From assembly GCA_035999365.1 (NCBI GenBank), contig DASYGT010000050.1, positions 1 to 64,000 on the forward strand: 64,000 bases of DNA, read 5' to 3'. Shown here piece after piece: positions 1 through 7,866 of this stretch. Below the pieces are notes generated by a model, which searched no databases, was not told the DNA's origin, and saw only the letters and a list, made by a program, of their open reading frames with translations. The DNA is from DASYGT01 sp035999365 (GTDB taxonomy: Bacteria > Actinomycetota > Actinomycetes > Mycobacteriales > Jatrophihabitantaceae). Every line of letters starts with the position of its first letter. Position 1 is the first letter of the stretch. The position numbers were made by a program, and so were the translations under genes.

Positions 1-103
1 TGTCGATCAACCCACCTCTCGGCGGATTACCCCGACTGCACGCAACCGCCGAGAACGCAACGCCTAGGACCGCCAGCTGACGGACCCAGATCGCCACGCT
101 CAC
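1..103 (-). CDS. 5' fragment of a putative exported/lipoprotein gene, cut by window edge
   Basis: A reading frame enters from a GTG at 103 and runs off the left edge of the window; only about 34 residues are visible. They begin VSVAIWVRQLAVLGVAF and continue through SAVACSRG, that is a short hydrophobic stretch followed by a Cys, which resembles a weak lipobox signal peptide. The GTG overlaps the TGA of the microprotein gene upstream by four bases (GTGA), the same coupling used repeatedly in this window, and this is the main reason for accepting it. The family cannot be named. It is not visibly the pknB kinase often found beside pabA/trpG in related genomes. Confidence 0.35.
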   Translation of the reverse strand, partial: MSVAIWVRQLAVLGVAFSAVACSRGNPPRGGLID

Positions 104-225
104 ACGATTCCGGGATGCACCGTCAGGAACCCGGCGATCGCAACGAACGCCGCGATGACCGCCGCTGCGGCTCGGGTTCGACGCCTTGCTCTGGTCCGGT
201 ACTCAGAAGTCAAATCGCGCTGCAT
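100..225 (-). CDS. putative 41-aa membrane microprotein
   Basis: ATG at 225, stop at 100, 41 residues. A basic N-terminus with an Arg-rich run (RTRARRRTR at 11-19) is followed by one hydrophobic segment (about residues 19-37, AAAAVIAAFVAIAGFLTV), giving a typical positive-inside single-pass topology. A GAAGGA Shine-Dalgarno-like sequence lies about nine bases before the ATG. The stop overlaps the GTG of the next minus-strand frame (GTGA). No homologous family is recognised. Support is the SD, the membrane-like composition and the coupling; it could still be a chance frame. Confidence 0.4.
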   Translation of the reverse strand: MQRDLTSEYRTRARRRTRAAAAVIAAFVAIAGFLTVHPGIV

Positions 226-380
226 GCCGTCCGTCCTTCGGCGAAGTGAATGAGAATATCTCGGCTATGTCGTATCACACGACAGACACAAGACACAGCG
301 CTACAAATCATTCGCGCTACCAACTTGCGGCTGGTTCCGGGACGGCTAGAGCGACTGCGGGAAGGTCCTCGACGGACAGA

Positions 381-1031
381 TCAAGCGACGGCGAAGGCGC
401 TCGCGCGCAGTTCCTCAACCTCAGCGCCCAGGCGCAGCACTAGCGATTCGTCGACGGTCCCGCCGCACTGCACGAGCCAGTTCGCGACGATGCGGTGCCC
501 ACCCTGCGTCAACACCGATTCGGGGTGGAACTGCACGCCCTCGATCGGCAGTGTCCGGTGCTGCAGTGCCATCACTACGCCGGACGCCGTGCGTGCGGTC
601 ACCGCGATCTCCGCGGCCAACGCCGACTCCTCGACGGCCAGCGAGTGGTAGCGCGTTGCCGTGAACGGGGACGGCAGTCCGGCAAGGACGCCGACGCCGG
701 TGTGCACCACTTCGCTCGTCTTGCCGTGCAGCAACTCGGGGGCTCGGACGATCGGTGAGCCGTACACCGCACCGATCGCCTGCAATCCCAAACACACCCC
801 GAGCAGCGGGACGCCGCGTGTCGCGCATGATTCGACGATCGCCATAGACCTGCCGGCGTCCTGGGGCACGCCCGGACCCGGCGAGATCAACACGCCGTCG
901 ACGCCGTCGAGGTCCCCGTCATGTACCGCATCGTTTCGTTGCACGTCGACGTGTGCGCCGAGTTGCCCGAGGTACTGGACGAGGTTGTAGACGAAGCTGT
1001 CGTAGTTGTCGACGACCAGGATTCGCGTCAC
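381..1031 (-). CDS. pabA: aminodeoxychorismate/anthranilate synthase glutamine amidotransferase subunit
   Basis: Class I glutamine amidotransferase, 216 residues from the GTG at 1031 (VTRILVVDNYDSFVYNL). It releases ammonia from glutamine for the chorismate-using partner of folate (PabB) or tryptophan (TrpE) synthesis. The oxyanion/nucleophile motif GVCLGLQAIG places the catalytic Cys at 80, and GVQFHPES gives His169 and Glu171, completing the triad. The start is fixed by a GTGA overlap with the stop of the small membrane protein gene upstream. No TrpE or PabB partner is in the window, so the pathway cannot be decided; the position beside DUF881/crgA matches mycobacterial Rv0013, annotated as trpG/pabA. 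Confidence 0.9.
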   Translation of the reverse strand: MTRILVVDNYDSFVYNLVQYLGQLGAHVDVQRNDAVHDGDLDGVDGVLISPGPGVPQDAGRSMAIVESCATRGVPLLGVCLGLQAIGAVYGSPIVRAPELLHGKTSEVVHTGVGVLAGLPSPFTATRYHSLAVEESALAAEIAVTARTASGVVMALQHRTLPIEGVQFHPESVLTQGGHRIVANWLVQCGGTVDESLVLRLGAEVEELRASAFAVA

Positions 1032-1189
1032 TGCCCGTTCACCGTGACGTGGTTGATCGGCAGGTGCGGCTCGATCCAGGGAAACACGACGAACAGCAGC
1101 AGCGCACTCACCGCTGCGACGAGCAGCAATACCTGCACGAGTTTCAGTGCGAGCGCACCCGGCAGACGCCGCCAGATCCACGTGTACAT
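1028..1189 (-). CDS. 53-aa single-pass membrane microprotein between sortase and pabA
   Basis: ATG at 1189, stop at 1028, 53 residues. A short amphipathic N-terminus (MYTWIWRRLPGALALK) leads into a strong transmembrane helix (about 15-38) and then a periplasm-side tail ending HVTVNGQ. The ATG abuts the sortase stop (TGATG) and the TGA overlaps the pabA GTG (GTGA), so it is sandwiched by translational coupling on both sides. Small membrane proteins in this slot are familiar from actinobacterial sortase-trpG loci but have no assigned function. Because it sits in a sortase/cell-division neighbourhood, a link to the cell envelope is a reasonable guess only. Confidence 0.75.
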   Translation of the reverse strand: MYTWIWRRLPGALALKLVQVLLLVAAVSALLLFVVFPWIEPHLPINHVTVNGQ

Positions 1190-2115
1190 CACACACCTGC
1201 CGCTGTGTAGAGGGCCTGGATCGAAGGCGGCATCGTCGACACGTACGTCGTGGCGTTGACCTTCACCTTGAGCAGCTTCGTCGTCAGCACGGCATGCACG
1301 ATCATTCGCTGCTTGGCGGTGAACTTCGGGTGGCAGGTCGTCATCGTCATGTAGTAGTCGGCGGGATTCTTCGGATCGGGCACCGCGCCGAGCTTGTCCG
1401 GCACAGGCAGGATCACGCGGTTCTGGCTCGGGTCGACGATCTCGCGACCCGGCACCCCGTTGACGTCCGGGGCGGCGAGATTCGCCGTCTTGGCATTGCC
1501 CAGAACGGTGTACACGTACCAGGCCTTGAGCGTCTCGACGATGATCGTGTCGCCGGGTTGCAGGTGATCGAGATTGAGGAACGGCTCGCCCTTGCCGACT
1601 CGGTGTCCGGCCACGGCGAAGTCGCCGACCTGGCCGGGTAGCGCCGTTCCGACGTAGTGGCCCGGCCCCTTCTCCAGCGACGCATCGTCACTGCCTTCAA
1701 CGATGGTGAACGCGTAGTCACGACCGAGCCGGGGGATGTAGAGGTTCGCGATGCCGGTCCCGAGCGGAATGCCCGACGTCCCCGAACCTGGGAGCGGATC
1801 GACCCCGACGGCCCACGCGTTCTCGAGCGCCGTGTGCACCTTGTGCTGCGCCTCGTGGGCGAAGATGTTGGTGACCCAGACCTCGTACACGACGAACAGC
1901 AGCACCACGAGACCGAGCGTCACGAGCGTTTGGCCGATGCCACGAAGCACAGCGCGGATCGTCTCGCCGACGCGGCGGCGCGGCGGCAGCGGCCGACCCA
2001 ACGGCGCACCGGCAGGAGCCGTCATCACGGTCGGCGCGCCGGCTTCGGCGTAGTCGGACGCCGGGCGGTGGTGTCCGCCGTACTCGCCGTCGGTCATGTG
2101 TCGATCCTCGCTCAC
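1189..2115 (-). CDS. class E sortase
   Basis: Membrane-anchored cysteine transpeptidase that joins sorted proteins to the cell wall. From the GTG at 2115 it has 308 residues: a Pro/Gly-rich cytoplasmic tail (about 1-50), one transmembrane helix (about 57-77), then the sortase beta-barrel. Catalytic His171 lies in VAGHRVG, Cys261 in TMTTCHPKF, and the likely Arg270 in KQRMIVH. The TTC-H-P-K-F signature fits class E, the actinobacterial housekeeping type. The GTG overlaps the stop of the DUF881 gene (GTGA); an ATG at 2097 with a GCGAGG Shine-Dalgarno is the alternative start and would lose six residues. No obvious LAXTG substrate lies in the window. Confidence 0.88.
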   Translation of the reverse strand: MSEDRHMTDGEYGGHHRPASDYAEAGAPTVMTAPAGAPLGRPLPPRRRVGETIRAVLRGIGQTLVTLGLVVLLFVVYEVWVTNIFAHEAQHKVHTALENAWAVGVDPLPGSGTSGIPLGTGIANLYIPRLGRDYAFTIVEGSDDASLEKGPGHYVGTALPGQVGDFAVAGHRVGKGEPFLNLDHLQPGDTIIVETLKAWYVYTVLGNAKTANLAAPDVNGVPGREIVDPSQNRVILPVPDKLGAVPDPKNPADYYMTMTTCHPKFTAKQRMIVHAVLTTKLLKVKVNATTYVSTMPPSIQALYTAAGV

Positions 2116-2849
2116 TTGCTCAGGGGCCGCGCGTAGATCAGGCCGATGGGACGGGTGTACGCCGGCACCTCCACGTGCGCCTGCGCGTCGACGGTATAGC
2201 CCAGGCCGTAGAACTCGGCAGCCTGCTTGAACAGTGTGACTGCGGGCGAGGCGTCGAGTTGCCTTTGCAGTTGTGTGGCTGGGCCGATCGCCACGACCCG
2301 GAACGGCGGGGAGTAGACGTCACCGTTGAGCAGAAGGGTATTCCCTACGCATCGCACCGCGCTCGTTGCGATGACGCGCTGCCCAGCGATCGACATGGCC
2401 TCTGCGCCGCCCGCCCACAGCGCATTCACAACTCCCTGAAGATCGGACTGATGCACGACGAGCTGGTTCGGGTCGACACCGGCGATCTGCCCGGGTGCGT
2501 CGTCGAGCACGACTTCGATCCCTGGACCGTGCATCGGCGTCAGGCCGCCGGGGTCCTTCAACGGTGCGACACGTGCCTGCGCTCGTGCGACGGCCGAGTT
2601 TCCCGTGCCCGCCTGCTGGGTTGCCGCCGATACCTGCGCCTGCAGACCCGACAGCGTCTTGTCCTCTGCGCGGACCTCAGCCTCGGCCGAGCGGACGAGG
2701 CCAGCAAGGTTGCCGGTGTTCGGCGCACGGAGGTCGGTGCCGCGCGAGTCGTGCGCGCTGGTCGCGAATCCGAAGCCAGCAGCTAGGCACACCACCGGAA
2801 CTAGCGCGCGCCAACTCGACGCGGAGGTCCTTTGCCACAATGAACGCAC
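2112..2849 (-). CDS. DUF881 family membrane-anchored protein
   Basis: 245 residues from a GTG at 2849 (VRSLWQRTSASSWRALV). An N-terminal signal-anchor (about 14-32) precedes a predicted coiled-coil stretch (about 50-85, rich in Ala, Gln and Glu) and the DUF881 fold with GPGIEVVLDD, a segment typical of the family. DUF881 proteins are found next to crgA and division genes in actinobacteria; their function is unknown. The longer upstream frame was rejected because it lacks family similarity and runs into the crgA region. It is the first gene of an overlapped operon with the sortase, microprotein and pabA, and is divergent from crgA. Confidence 0.85.
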   Translation of the reverse strand: MRSLWQRTSASSWRALVPVVCLAAGFGFATSAHDSRGTDLRAPNTGNLAGLVRSAEAEVRAEDKTLSGLQAQVSAATQQAGTGNSAVARAQARVAPLKDPGGLTPMHGPGIEVVLDDAPGQIAGVDPNQLVVHQSDLQGVVNALWAGGAEAMSIAGQRVIATSAVRCVGNTLLLNGDVYSPPFRVVAIGPATQLQRQLDASPAVTLFKQAAEFYGLGYTVDAQAHVEVPAYTRPIGLIYARPLSK

Positions 2850-2915
2850 TGCACCATTCTGCCGTCGCCGTCTATCCTGGCTGCCGACGCTCGCATTGCA
2901 ACCAGGAGAAATCAC

Positions 2916-3179
2916 GTGCCCAAGTCCAAGGTCCGCAAGAAGAACGACGCTCCGGTCCGGCCGCCGTCGTCGGCGACCACGACGAAGACGATCACGCCCA
3001 GTCCCGCCTGGTACCCGTTCGTCATGGGCGGAATCCTGTTGCTCGGCCTGGCGTACCTGGTCGTGTACTACCTCGCGAACCAAAGCGTGCCGGTCATGAA
3101 GGACATCGGCGGGTGGAACTTCGCGGTGGGCTTCGGGATCATGCTCACCGGCCTTGTGATGGCGGTGCGGTGGCGCTGA
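2916..3179 (+). CDS. crgA: cell division protein CrgA
   Basis: 87 residues from a GTG at 2916 preceded by AGGAGA at 2904. CrgA is a small septal membrane protein of actinobacteria that interacts with FtsZ and PBPs. It starts with the characteristic basic MPKSKVRKKN tail, followed by a disordered Thr/Pro-rich linker and two transmembrane helices (about 32-52 and 63-83) separated by a short loop, the usual CrgA topology and length. It is divergent from DUF881, as in mycobacteria and streptomycetes. Confidence 0.92.
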   Translation: MPKSKVRKKNDAPVRPPSSATTTKTITPSPAWYPFVMGGILLLGLAYLVVYYLANQSVPVMKDIGGWNFAVGFGIMLTGLVMAVRWR

Positions 3180-3222
3180 CCCGCGGACGCACCGCGCACA
3201 GCTTTGTGCACGGCTGTGATTA

Positions 3223-3267
3223 CACGGCTGTAAGTTAATCCCCAGCTGGGGAAAACTCTGTGGATAA
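3223..3267. promoter_or_regulatory. palindrome and perfect DnaA box at PH-domain gene start
   Basis: The 14-bp perfect palindrome TCCCCAGCTGGGGA (3239-3252) is followed by TGTGGATAA (3259-3267), the exact reverse complement of the DnaA box TTATCCACA. The box overlaps the GTG start codon at 3260. Just upstream the nonamer CACGGCTGT occurs twice (3209-3217 and 3223-3231), 14 bp apart. The sequences are directly visible; DnaA binding is inferred. Confidence 0.5.
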
Positions 3268-3691
3268 ATTCGACCGACTCGCAGCGGCCCGCCACTTCGG
3301 GCCGGATCGCCGTCTCACCGCGGCCTACAGCGGTGCCGTCGTCGTCGCACTCGGCGCTACGGCCCTCACCGCCGACGCAGCCGGTCGCATCCTGTTCGGC
3401 ATCGCGGCGATCATTTTGGCTGGCTACGCCGCGACCGACTTGGTCTACTCGCCGCGCCTGGTCGCATCAGCCGACGGCCTCACCATTCACACGCCGACGC
3501 TTACCGGCCAGTTCCCGTGGAGCGCCGTGCACGCGGTGCGCGCTGATTCCCGGCAGCGCGCCGGCCTGCGCCTGGTGACCCTGGAGATCGACGTTGCCGA
3601 TTCGCTCGCCGTCTTCAGTCGCCGCGCACTCGGCACCGATCCCGAGACGGCTGCCCGCCAGATTCGGCTCGTTCGCCCGCCCGGGTGCTAA
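3260..3691 (+). CDS. PH-domain membrane protein (Rv0010c-like)
   Basis: 143 residues from a GTG at 3260. Two closely spaced transmembrane helices (about 20-38 and 42-60) are followed by a C-terminal bacterial pleckstrin-homology-like domain (about 63-135; SADGLTIHTP then FPWSAVHAVRA, the usual bPH2 pattern). Position next to crgA and rhomboid/ppiA matches Rv0010c of mycobacteria, also about 140 residues. Function unknown. It is convergent with the rhomboid gene. The start codon lies inside a perfect DnaA box, so the start is less certain than the family. Confidence 0.8.
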   Translation: MDKFDRLAAARHFGPDRRLTAAYSGAVVVALGATALTADAAGRILFGIAAIILAGYAATDLVYSPRLVASADGLTIHTPTLTGQFPWSAVHAVRADSRQRAGLRLVTLEIDVADSLAVFSRRALGTDPETAARQIRLVRPPGC

Positions 3692-3707
3692 CGGCGACGC
3701 TGCTTGC

Positions 3708-4604
3708 CTAAAAGGACACGGTTCGCGCCACCACGACGACGATGAGTGCGGCCAGGACCGCCGACAGCCCCGCAACCTGCGTCTGCGTGCTCAACCGGCG
3801 CCGCAGTTGCGGTAGACCGCCGATGGCCAACGCCGCCACGGCACCGGTGATGAATCCGCCGATGTGGCCCAGCTTCGAGATGTTGTGCACCGAGAACGTC
3901 AAGAAGAAGTTCACCACGATGATGCCGACGAGCCACTGCAGGTCCAGACCGAGCCGGCGCACGAGCACCAGGCACGCAGCGAACAGGCCGAAGATCGCAC
4001 CCGAGGCGCCGACCTCCGCGGTCGTCGAACTACCGAACGCATACACGGCGGCATTGCCGCCCAACGCCGCGAGGAGGTAGATGCTCGCGAACCGCCACCG
4101 CCCGAGCAGCCGCTCCAGGGGCGGTCCGACGAAAGCCAGCGCGAGCATGTTCGACGCGATGTGTAGCAGGCTGACGTGCAGGAATGCAGCGGTGATGAGC
4201 CGGTAGTAGCTGTCGTTCAGGTGGACTGCGTCCGGCACGAGCTGCCAGTCGCGAAACAGCTTCGACGACCCATCACCCGGTTGGCTGAATCCGTTCACCG
4301 ACTGAGAGGCAGTGACGAGGTAGACCACCACGTTTGCCCCGATGAAGGCGGCCGTCAGGTAAGGGACCGAGCTCTGCCACGCGCTCGCGCCGACGGCCGT
4401 GCGTGGTGCGCGGGTCGTCTTTCGGGCGAGATTCACGTCGTCGGGACAGTGGAACCCCACTGCTGCCGGGCGCATGCACTCGGGGCAGATCGGCCGATCG
4501 CAGCGCGTGCAGCGAACCCCTGCCTCGCGGTGGGGATGGCGGTAGCAGCGGGCCTGTACGGCGGACGGATCGGTCATTGACGGAGCACCAGCCTCAGGCG
4601 GCAT
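3708..4604 (-). CDS. rhomboid family intramembrane serine protease with zinc-finger N-terminus
   Basis: 298 residues from the ATG at 4604. An N-terminal B-box-like zinc-binding region has Cys20, His23/25, Cys32, Cys35, Cys40, Cys43, His52 and Cys53. Then come about six transmembrane helices with GASGAIFG (nucleophile Ser201) and KLGHIGG (His247), the rhomboid catalytic dyad. It would cleave transmembrane substrates, none known here. The ATG abuts the ppiA stop (TGATG), arguing for coupling; an internal ATG at 4577 is an alternative. Rhomboids with this zinc finger are common beside ppiA in actinobacteria. Confidence 0.9.
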   Translation of the reverse strand: MPPEAGAPSMTDPSAVQARCYRHPHREAGVRCTRCDRPICPECMRPAAVGFHCPDDVNLARKTTRAPRTAVGASAWQSSVPYLTAAFIGANVVVYLVTASQSVNGFSQPGDGSSKLFRDWQLVPDAVHLNDSYYRLITAAFLHVSLLHIASNMLALAFVGPPLERLLGRWRFASIYLLAALGGNAAVYAFGSSTTAEVGASGAIFGLFAACLVLVRRLGLDLQWLVGIIVVNFFLTFSVHNISKLGHIGGFITGAVAALAIGGLPQLRRRLSTQTQVAGLSAVLAALIVVVVARTVSF

Positions 4605-5149
4605 CAAGCGCCGGCCGTCTCCTCGACGGCCGGCGCGATGGTCACCGAGTTGATCGTGATGTCGGCCTTCGGCCGATCGCCGGCCGCCGTCGCTGCGTTG
4701 GCAATGGCGTCGACTACAGCTCGGCTGTCAGCGTCGGCGACCTCGCCGAAGATCGTGTGCTTGCGGTTGAGCCACGTAGTCGCCGCGACCGTGATGAAGA
4801 ACTGTGAGCCGTTCGAGTTCGGTCCGGAGTTCGCCATCGCCAGCAGGTAGGGCCGGTCGAACGACAACTCGGGGTGGAATTCATCGGCGAACTTATAGCC
4901 GGGATCGCCGGTTCCGCGGCCGATCGGGTCGCCACCCTGAATCATGAAGTTCGGGATGACCCGGTGAAAGATCGTGCCGTCGTAGAGCCGGTCGTTCGTC
5001 GTCTTGCCGGTGCCCGGGTGGCGCCATTCCTTCGAGCCCTCGGCCAGCTCGACGAAGTTGCGGACCGTCTTAGGGGCGTGGTTCCCGAAGAGCAGGACGC
5101 GGATATCGCCCTCGGACGTGTGCAAGGTGACGGTCTGGGTGGCTGACAC
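4604..5149 (-). CDS. ppiA: peptidyl-prolyl cis-trans isomerase, cyclophilin type
   Basis: 181 residues, GTG start at 5149. A complete cyclophilin fold: FHRVIPNFMIQGGD carries the catalytic Arg and the PPIase signature, and GSQFFIT the substrate-pocket residues. No signal peptide is present, so it acts in the cytosol on Xaa-Pro bonds. Length and locus agree with PpiA (Rv0009) of mycobacteria. It is co-transcribed with the rhomboid gene, with which it shares a TGATG junction. Confidence 0.94.
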   Translation of the reverse strand: MSATQTVTLHTSEGDIRVLLFGNHAPKTVRNFVELAEGSKEWRHPGTGKTTNDRLYDGTIFHRVIPNFMIQGGDPIGRGTGDPGYKFADEFHPELSFDRPYLLAMANSGPNSNGSQFFITVAATTWLNRKHTIFGEVADADSRAVVDAIANAATAAGDRPKADITINSVTIAPAVEETAGA

Positions 5150-5212
5150 GGCAGGACGCTCCGGCGGTCGACGGGATCAGGATCCTTCATCCTGCCACGC
5201 GGCGATGTGTCC

Positions 5213-5851
5213 CTACGCAGGGATCTTCGGCGCGACTGCAGTGGCCAATGCCTTTGCGTTGAAGGACGTGTCGTTCTGCTGGGTATGCACGATCACGACC
5301 AGGGAGCCCTTGGCAAAGGCACAGGCCCAGTCCCTGTTGCCATCGTTCTTGTTGAACTTTGTCTGGAACACCACGCCCGGCACGCCGGGAATGAGATTCG
5401 GGATGCCCTCGGCCCGTAGCCCGGCCTTCGCGGTGGCCACCATGGTGTTGTTGGCGACTACATGATTGTCGTACCGGTAGATCTGAATATCTGCGACGGC
5501 CTCATAGGGCCCATAGGCGAAGTAGAAGCGGCATCCTTCGGGTTTCGTGCCGGGCAACACGGTGGTGCGGCCGACGCGGTCACCCTCGATCACGGCCACA
5601 CTGCCGACCGGATCTTCGAGATGCGTCGACTTGATGTATGGGCAGTTCTTCTCGACCTCGCCCTTGTGCAGCTTGTCTCCGGGCCCGAGATTGCCGGCAA
5701 AAGCGGCCGGTATCGCCTTGCCAGGCGCCGCTGACGTCTGCGTCCGGACGATCGTGTTCGTCGTCGTCGTGCTGGGCGCTCCCGCCGAATGGCTGCACGC
5801 AGTCAGCGCGAGACTGACGACGGCAAGGGCAGAGACGGCGAACGACTTCAC
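5213..5851 (-). CDS. DUF2020-like lipoprotein
   Basis: 212 residues. A signal peptide of about 18 residues ends in the lipobox LTAC (Cys19), followed by a Ser/Thr-rich linker (SHSAGAPSTTTTN) and a compact domain containing CPYIKS and GCRFYF. The pattern of conserved Cys, the GxPG segment and the DWACAFAKGSLVVIVH tail fits the actinobacterial DUF2020 lipoprotein family; I recall the family from general knowledge and could not search. Function unknown; expected on the outer face of the membrane. It lies between gatD and ppiA on the same strand with small gaps. Confidence 0.75.
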   Translation of the reverse strand: MKSFAVSALAVVSLALTACSHSAGAPSTTTTNTIVRTQTSAAPGKAIPAAFAGNLGPGDKLHKGEVEKNCPYIKSTHLEDPVGSVAVIEGDRVGRTTVLPGTKPEGCRFYFAYGPYEAVADIQIYRYDNHVVANNTMVATAKAGLRAEGIPNLIPGVPGVVFQTKFNKNDGNRDWACAFAKGSLVVIVHTQQNDTSFNAKALATAVAPKIPA

Positions 5852-5871
5852 GCCGGGAGCCTAGACGAGGC

Positions 5872-6594
5872 CTACCGAGGGCGCGCGACGGCGACGCGCG
5901 CTGCCTGCTCGGCCAAGGCGTCGTCGAGCGGTTCGAGTGCGACGTCGATACCTCGGCGTTCGTACGCGCGGCGCAACAGCTCGTCGGCGAATCTCGGACT
6001 CTTCGCCAGCACCGGCCCGTGCAGGTAGGTGCCGATCACGTTGTCGCGGACTGCTCCCTCGGTTCGGTCGCGGCCGTTGTTGCCGCGTCCGGGCTGCGTC
6101 GATCCCAGGGGGCGGACACCGGGTCCGAGCTCGGTAAGGCCGCTGTGGTTCTCGTATCCGACAAGCCTGCCGGCGTCGGGCGTCTCCACGACGTTGTTGC
6201 CGATGAGGCGTTCCTGCTGCCCGCGGGTGACGACGTCGAGGACACCGACACCGGGGATGCGCACGCCGTCGTGGGTGTGGAATTCGTGACCGAGCAATTG
6301 GTACGAGCCGCAGATCGCGAGCATGACCACGCCGTCGTCTGCCATCGCACGAAGGACGGCACCGCGGCTGACGAAATCCGCGCCGATCTCGCCCTGTGCT
6401 GCGTCCTGACCACCGCCGCCGAGCAGGATGTCGGCATCGGCGGGTAGCGGGTCGCCGACGCTGACGGGAACAACGGACACCGGCAGTCCGCGCCATTCGA
6501 GACGTCGCCGCAGCACGATGACGTTACCGGTGTCGCCGTAGATGTTCATCTCGCGCGGGTACAGGTGCACGATCGTGATTCCCCGCGCGCTCAC
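5872..6594 (-). CDS. gatD: lipid II isoglutaminyl synthase, glutaminase subunit GatD
   Basis: 240 residues from a GTG at 6594 that overlaps the murT stop (GTGA). CobB/CobQ-like glutamine amidotransferase: MLAICGSYQLLG gives the nucleophile Cys95, and GTYLHGPVLAKSP the His192 of the catalytic pair. It supplies ammonia to MurT, which amidates the D-Glu alpha-carboxyl of the lipid II stem peptide to D-iso-glutamine. YENHSG and the LHGP motif are typical of GatD rather than of cobyric acid synthase. It is directly coupled to murT. Confidence 0.93.
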   Translation of the reverse strand: MSARGITIVHLYPREMNIYGDTGNVIVLRRRLEWRGLPVSVVPVSVGDPLPADADILLGGGGQDAAQGEIGADFVSRGAVLRAMADDGVVMLAICGSYQLLGHEFHTHDGVRIPGVGVLDVVTRGQQERLIGNNVVETPDAGRLVGYENHSGLTELGPGVRPLGSTQPGRGNNGRDRTEGAVRDNVIGTYLHGPVLAKSPRFADELLRRAYERRGIDVALEPLDDALAEQAARVAVARPR

Positions 6595-7856
6595 GTTGCT
6601 GCTCCGATGCGCAGCAGCACTGCATGCAGCGTCCACATCGCGGTGTAAGTACTGAACACGACGACGGTGCCGTTCGACGGTGCGGTGTCCACCGCAGACC
6701 GCACGGCCTTCTCGAGATCGGCTTCGACGAGATCCACGGTGATGCCGTCGTATCGAAGCCGTACGGCCATGTCCGCGGCTCGCGTTCCCGCTGTGATCAA
6801 CCGGTCGGCGGCCCCGCGCAGTCCGGTGAAGTCGACGTCCCACAGCCACGACACGTCACGCCCGTCGGCGTACTCGTCGTTGATCGCAATCGCGACGGCA
6901 TCCGGCCCGTGGGCCGGATCGATCGTACGGAGGGTCTGCCGGAAACCAGCGGGATTCTTCACCAGCTGCAGGACCACGCGCCTGCCGTCGACATCGAAGG
7001 ACTGACCCCGGCCGAACGCGGGCGAGACGTCGGCGAGGCCAGCGGCAATGCTCGCGCTGTCCATACCGAACGTCAGAGCGAGAGCCGCCGCGCCCGCCGC
7101 GTTCTGCGCATTGTGCGGCCCCTCGGCGCGTAGAAGCACCCGGTGCGTGTCGTCGCCGATGCGCATCGTGATGTTCGGGTCTGCATATGTGCCGAGAGCG
7201 AGCAGTTCGGCGTCCGCATGCTCGTTCGAGACGAACAACGCGCCACCGTAGAGCTCCTCGTCGTTCGGGAATGACGGCCGTAGATCGGGTGCAACTCCGT
7301 AACGCGTCACGTCGCCCGACGTGTGCTGCGCCAGCGCCGCGATGCGTTCGTCGTCCCGGTTCAGTACGACGTTCCCAGTGGTCGCGGCCGCCACTTGGCC
7401 GAGCAGCCTCGCCGTCGTGTCGATCTCCCCGAAGCGATCCAGCTGATCACGCATCACGTTCAGCAGAAGAGTTCGCCGAGGGGAGACCACTGCGACGAAG
7501 CGCACTGCCCAGGCTTCATCCAGTTCGAAGACGGCGACGTCGAACGGCAACCCCCCGCCCCACGAGGCATGCTCGATGGTCGCCGTGATCGCGCCGCGAA
7601 CGAAATTGCTGCCCGTGTCGTTGGTGAGGACGCGATAACGCTTGCCCAGAACCGTCGCCACCATCTTCGTCGTCGTCGTCTTGCCGTTCGTACCAGTGAC
7701 GACGACGACGCCCTCTGGCAACCGACTCATCATCCGCGGCAGGAAACCGGGGAACAGCTTCTCCACGACGAGGCCGGGTAGTGCGTTGCCTCGGCGGCCG
7801 ATCATCCTGAGCGCGAGCAGGGTGATCTTGCCGACCCAGATCGCGAGCACGTCCAT
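6591..7856 (-). CDS. murT: lipid II isoglutaminyl synthase, Mur-ligase subunit MurT
   Basis: 421 residues from the ATG at 7856. A Mur-ligase-like ATPase: P-loop GTNGKTTTT (about 55-63), central segment NVMRDQLDRFGE, and a C-terminal DUF1727 region with RYDGITVDLVE and a YTAM-like end (FSTYTAMWTL). With GatD it converts the stem-peptide D-Glu to D-isoGln. Well-studied MurT proteins carry a Cys4 zinc ribbon inserted in the middle domain; this protein contains no cysteine at all, the corresponding stretch (about 170-215) being NDEELYGGALFVSNE. The start has no strong Shine-Dalgarno, and the gene follows the TetR gene by only 10 bp. Confidence 0.9.
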   Translation of the reverse strand: MDVLAIWVGKITLLALRMIGRRGNALPGLVVEKLFPGFLPRMMSRLPEGVVVVTGTNGKTTTTKMVATVLGKRYRVLTNDTGSNFVRGAITATIEHASWGGGLPFDVAVFELDEAWAVRFVAVVSPRRTLLLNVMRDQLDRFGEIDTTARLLGQVAAATTGNVVLNRDDERIAALAQHTSGDVTRYGVAPDLRPSFPNDEELYGGALFVSNEHADAELLALGTYADPNITMRIGDDTHRVLLRAEGPHNAQNAAGAAALALTFGMDSASIAAGLADVSPAFGRGQSFDVDGRRVVLQLVKNPAGFRQTLRTIDPAHGPDAVAIAINDEYADGRDVSWLWDVDFTGLRGAADRLITAGTRAADMAVRLRYDGITVDLVEADLEKAVRSAVDTAPSNGTVVVFSTYTAMWTLHAVLLRIGAAT

Positions 7857-7866
7857 CGTGTCCAGG

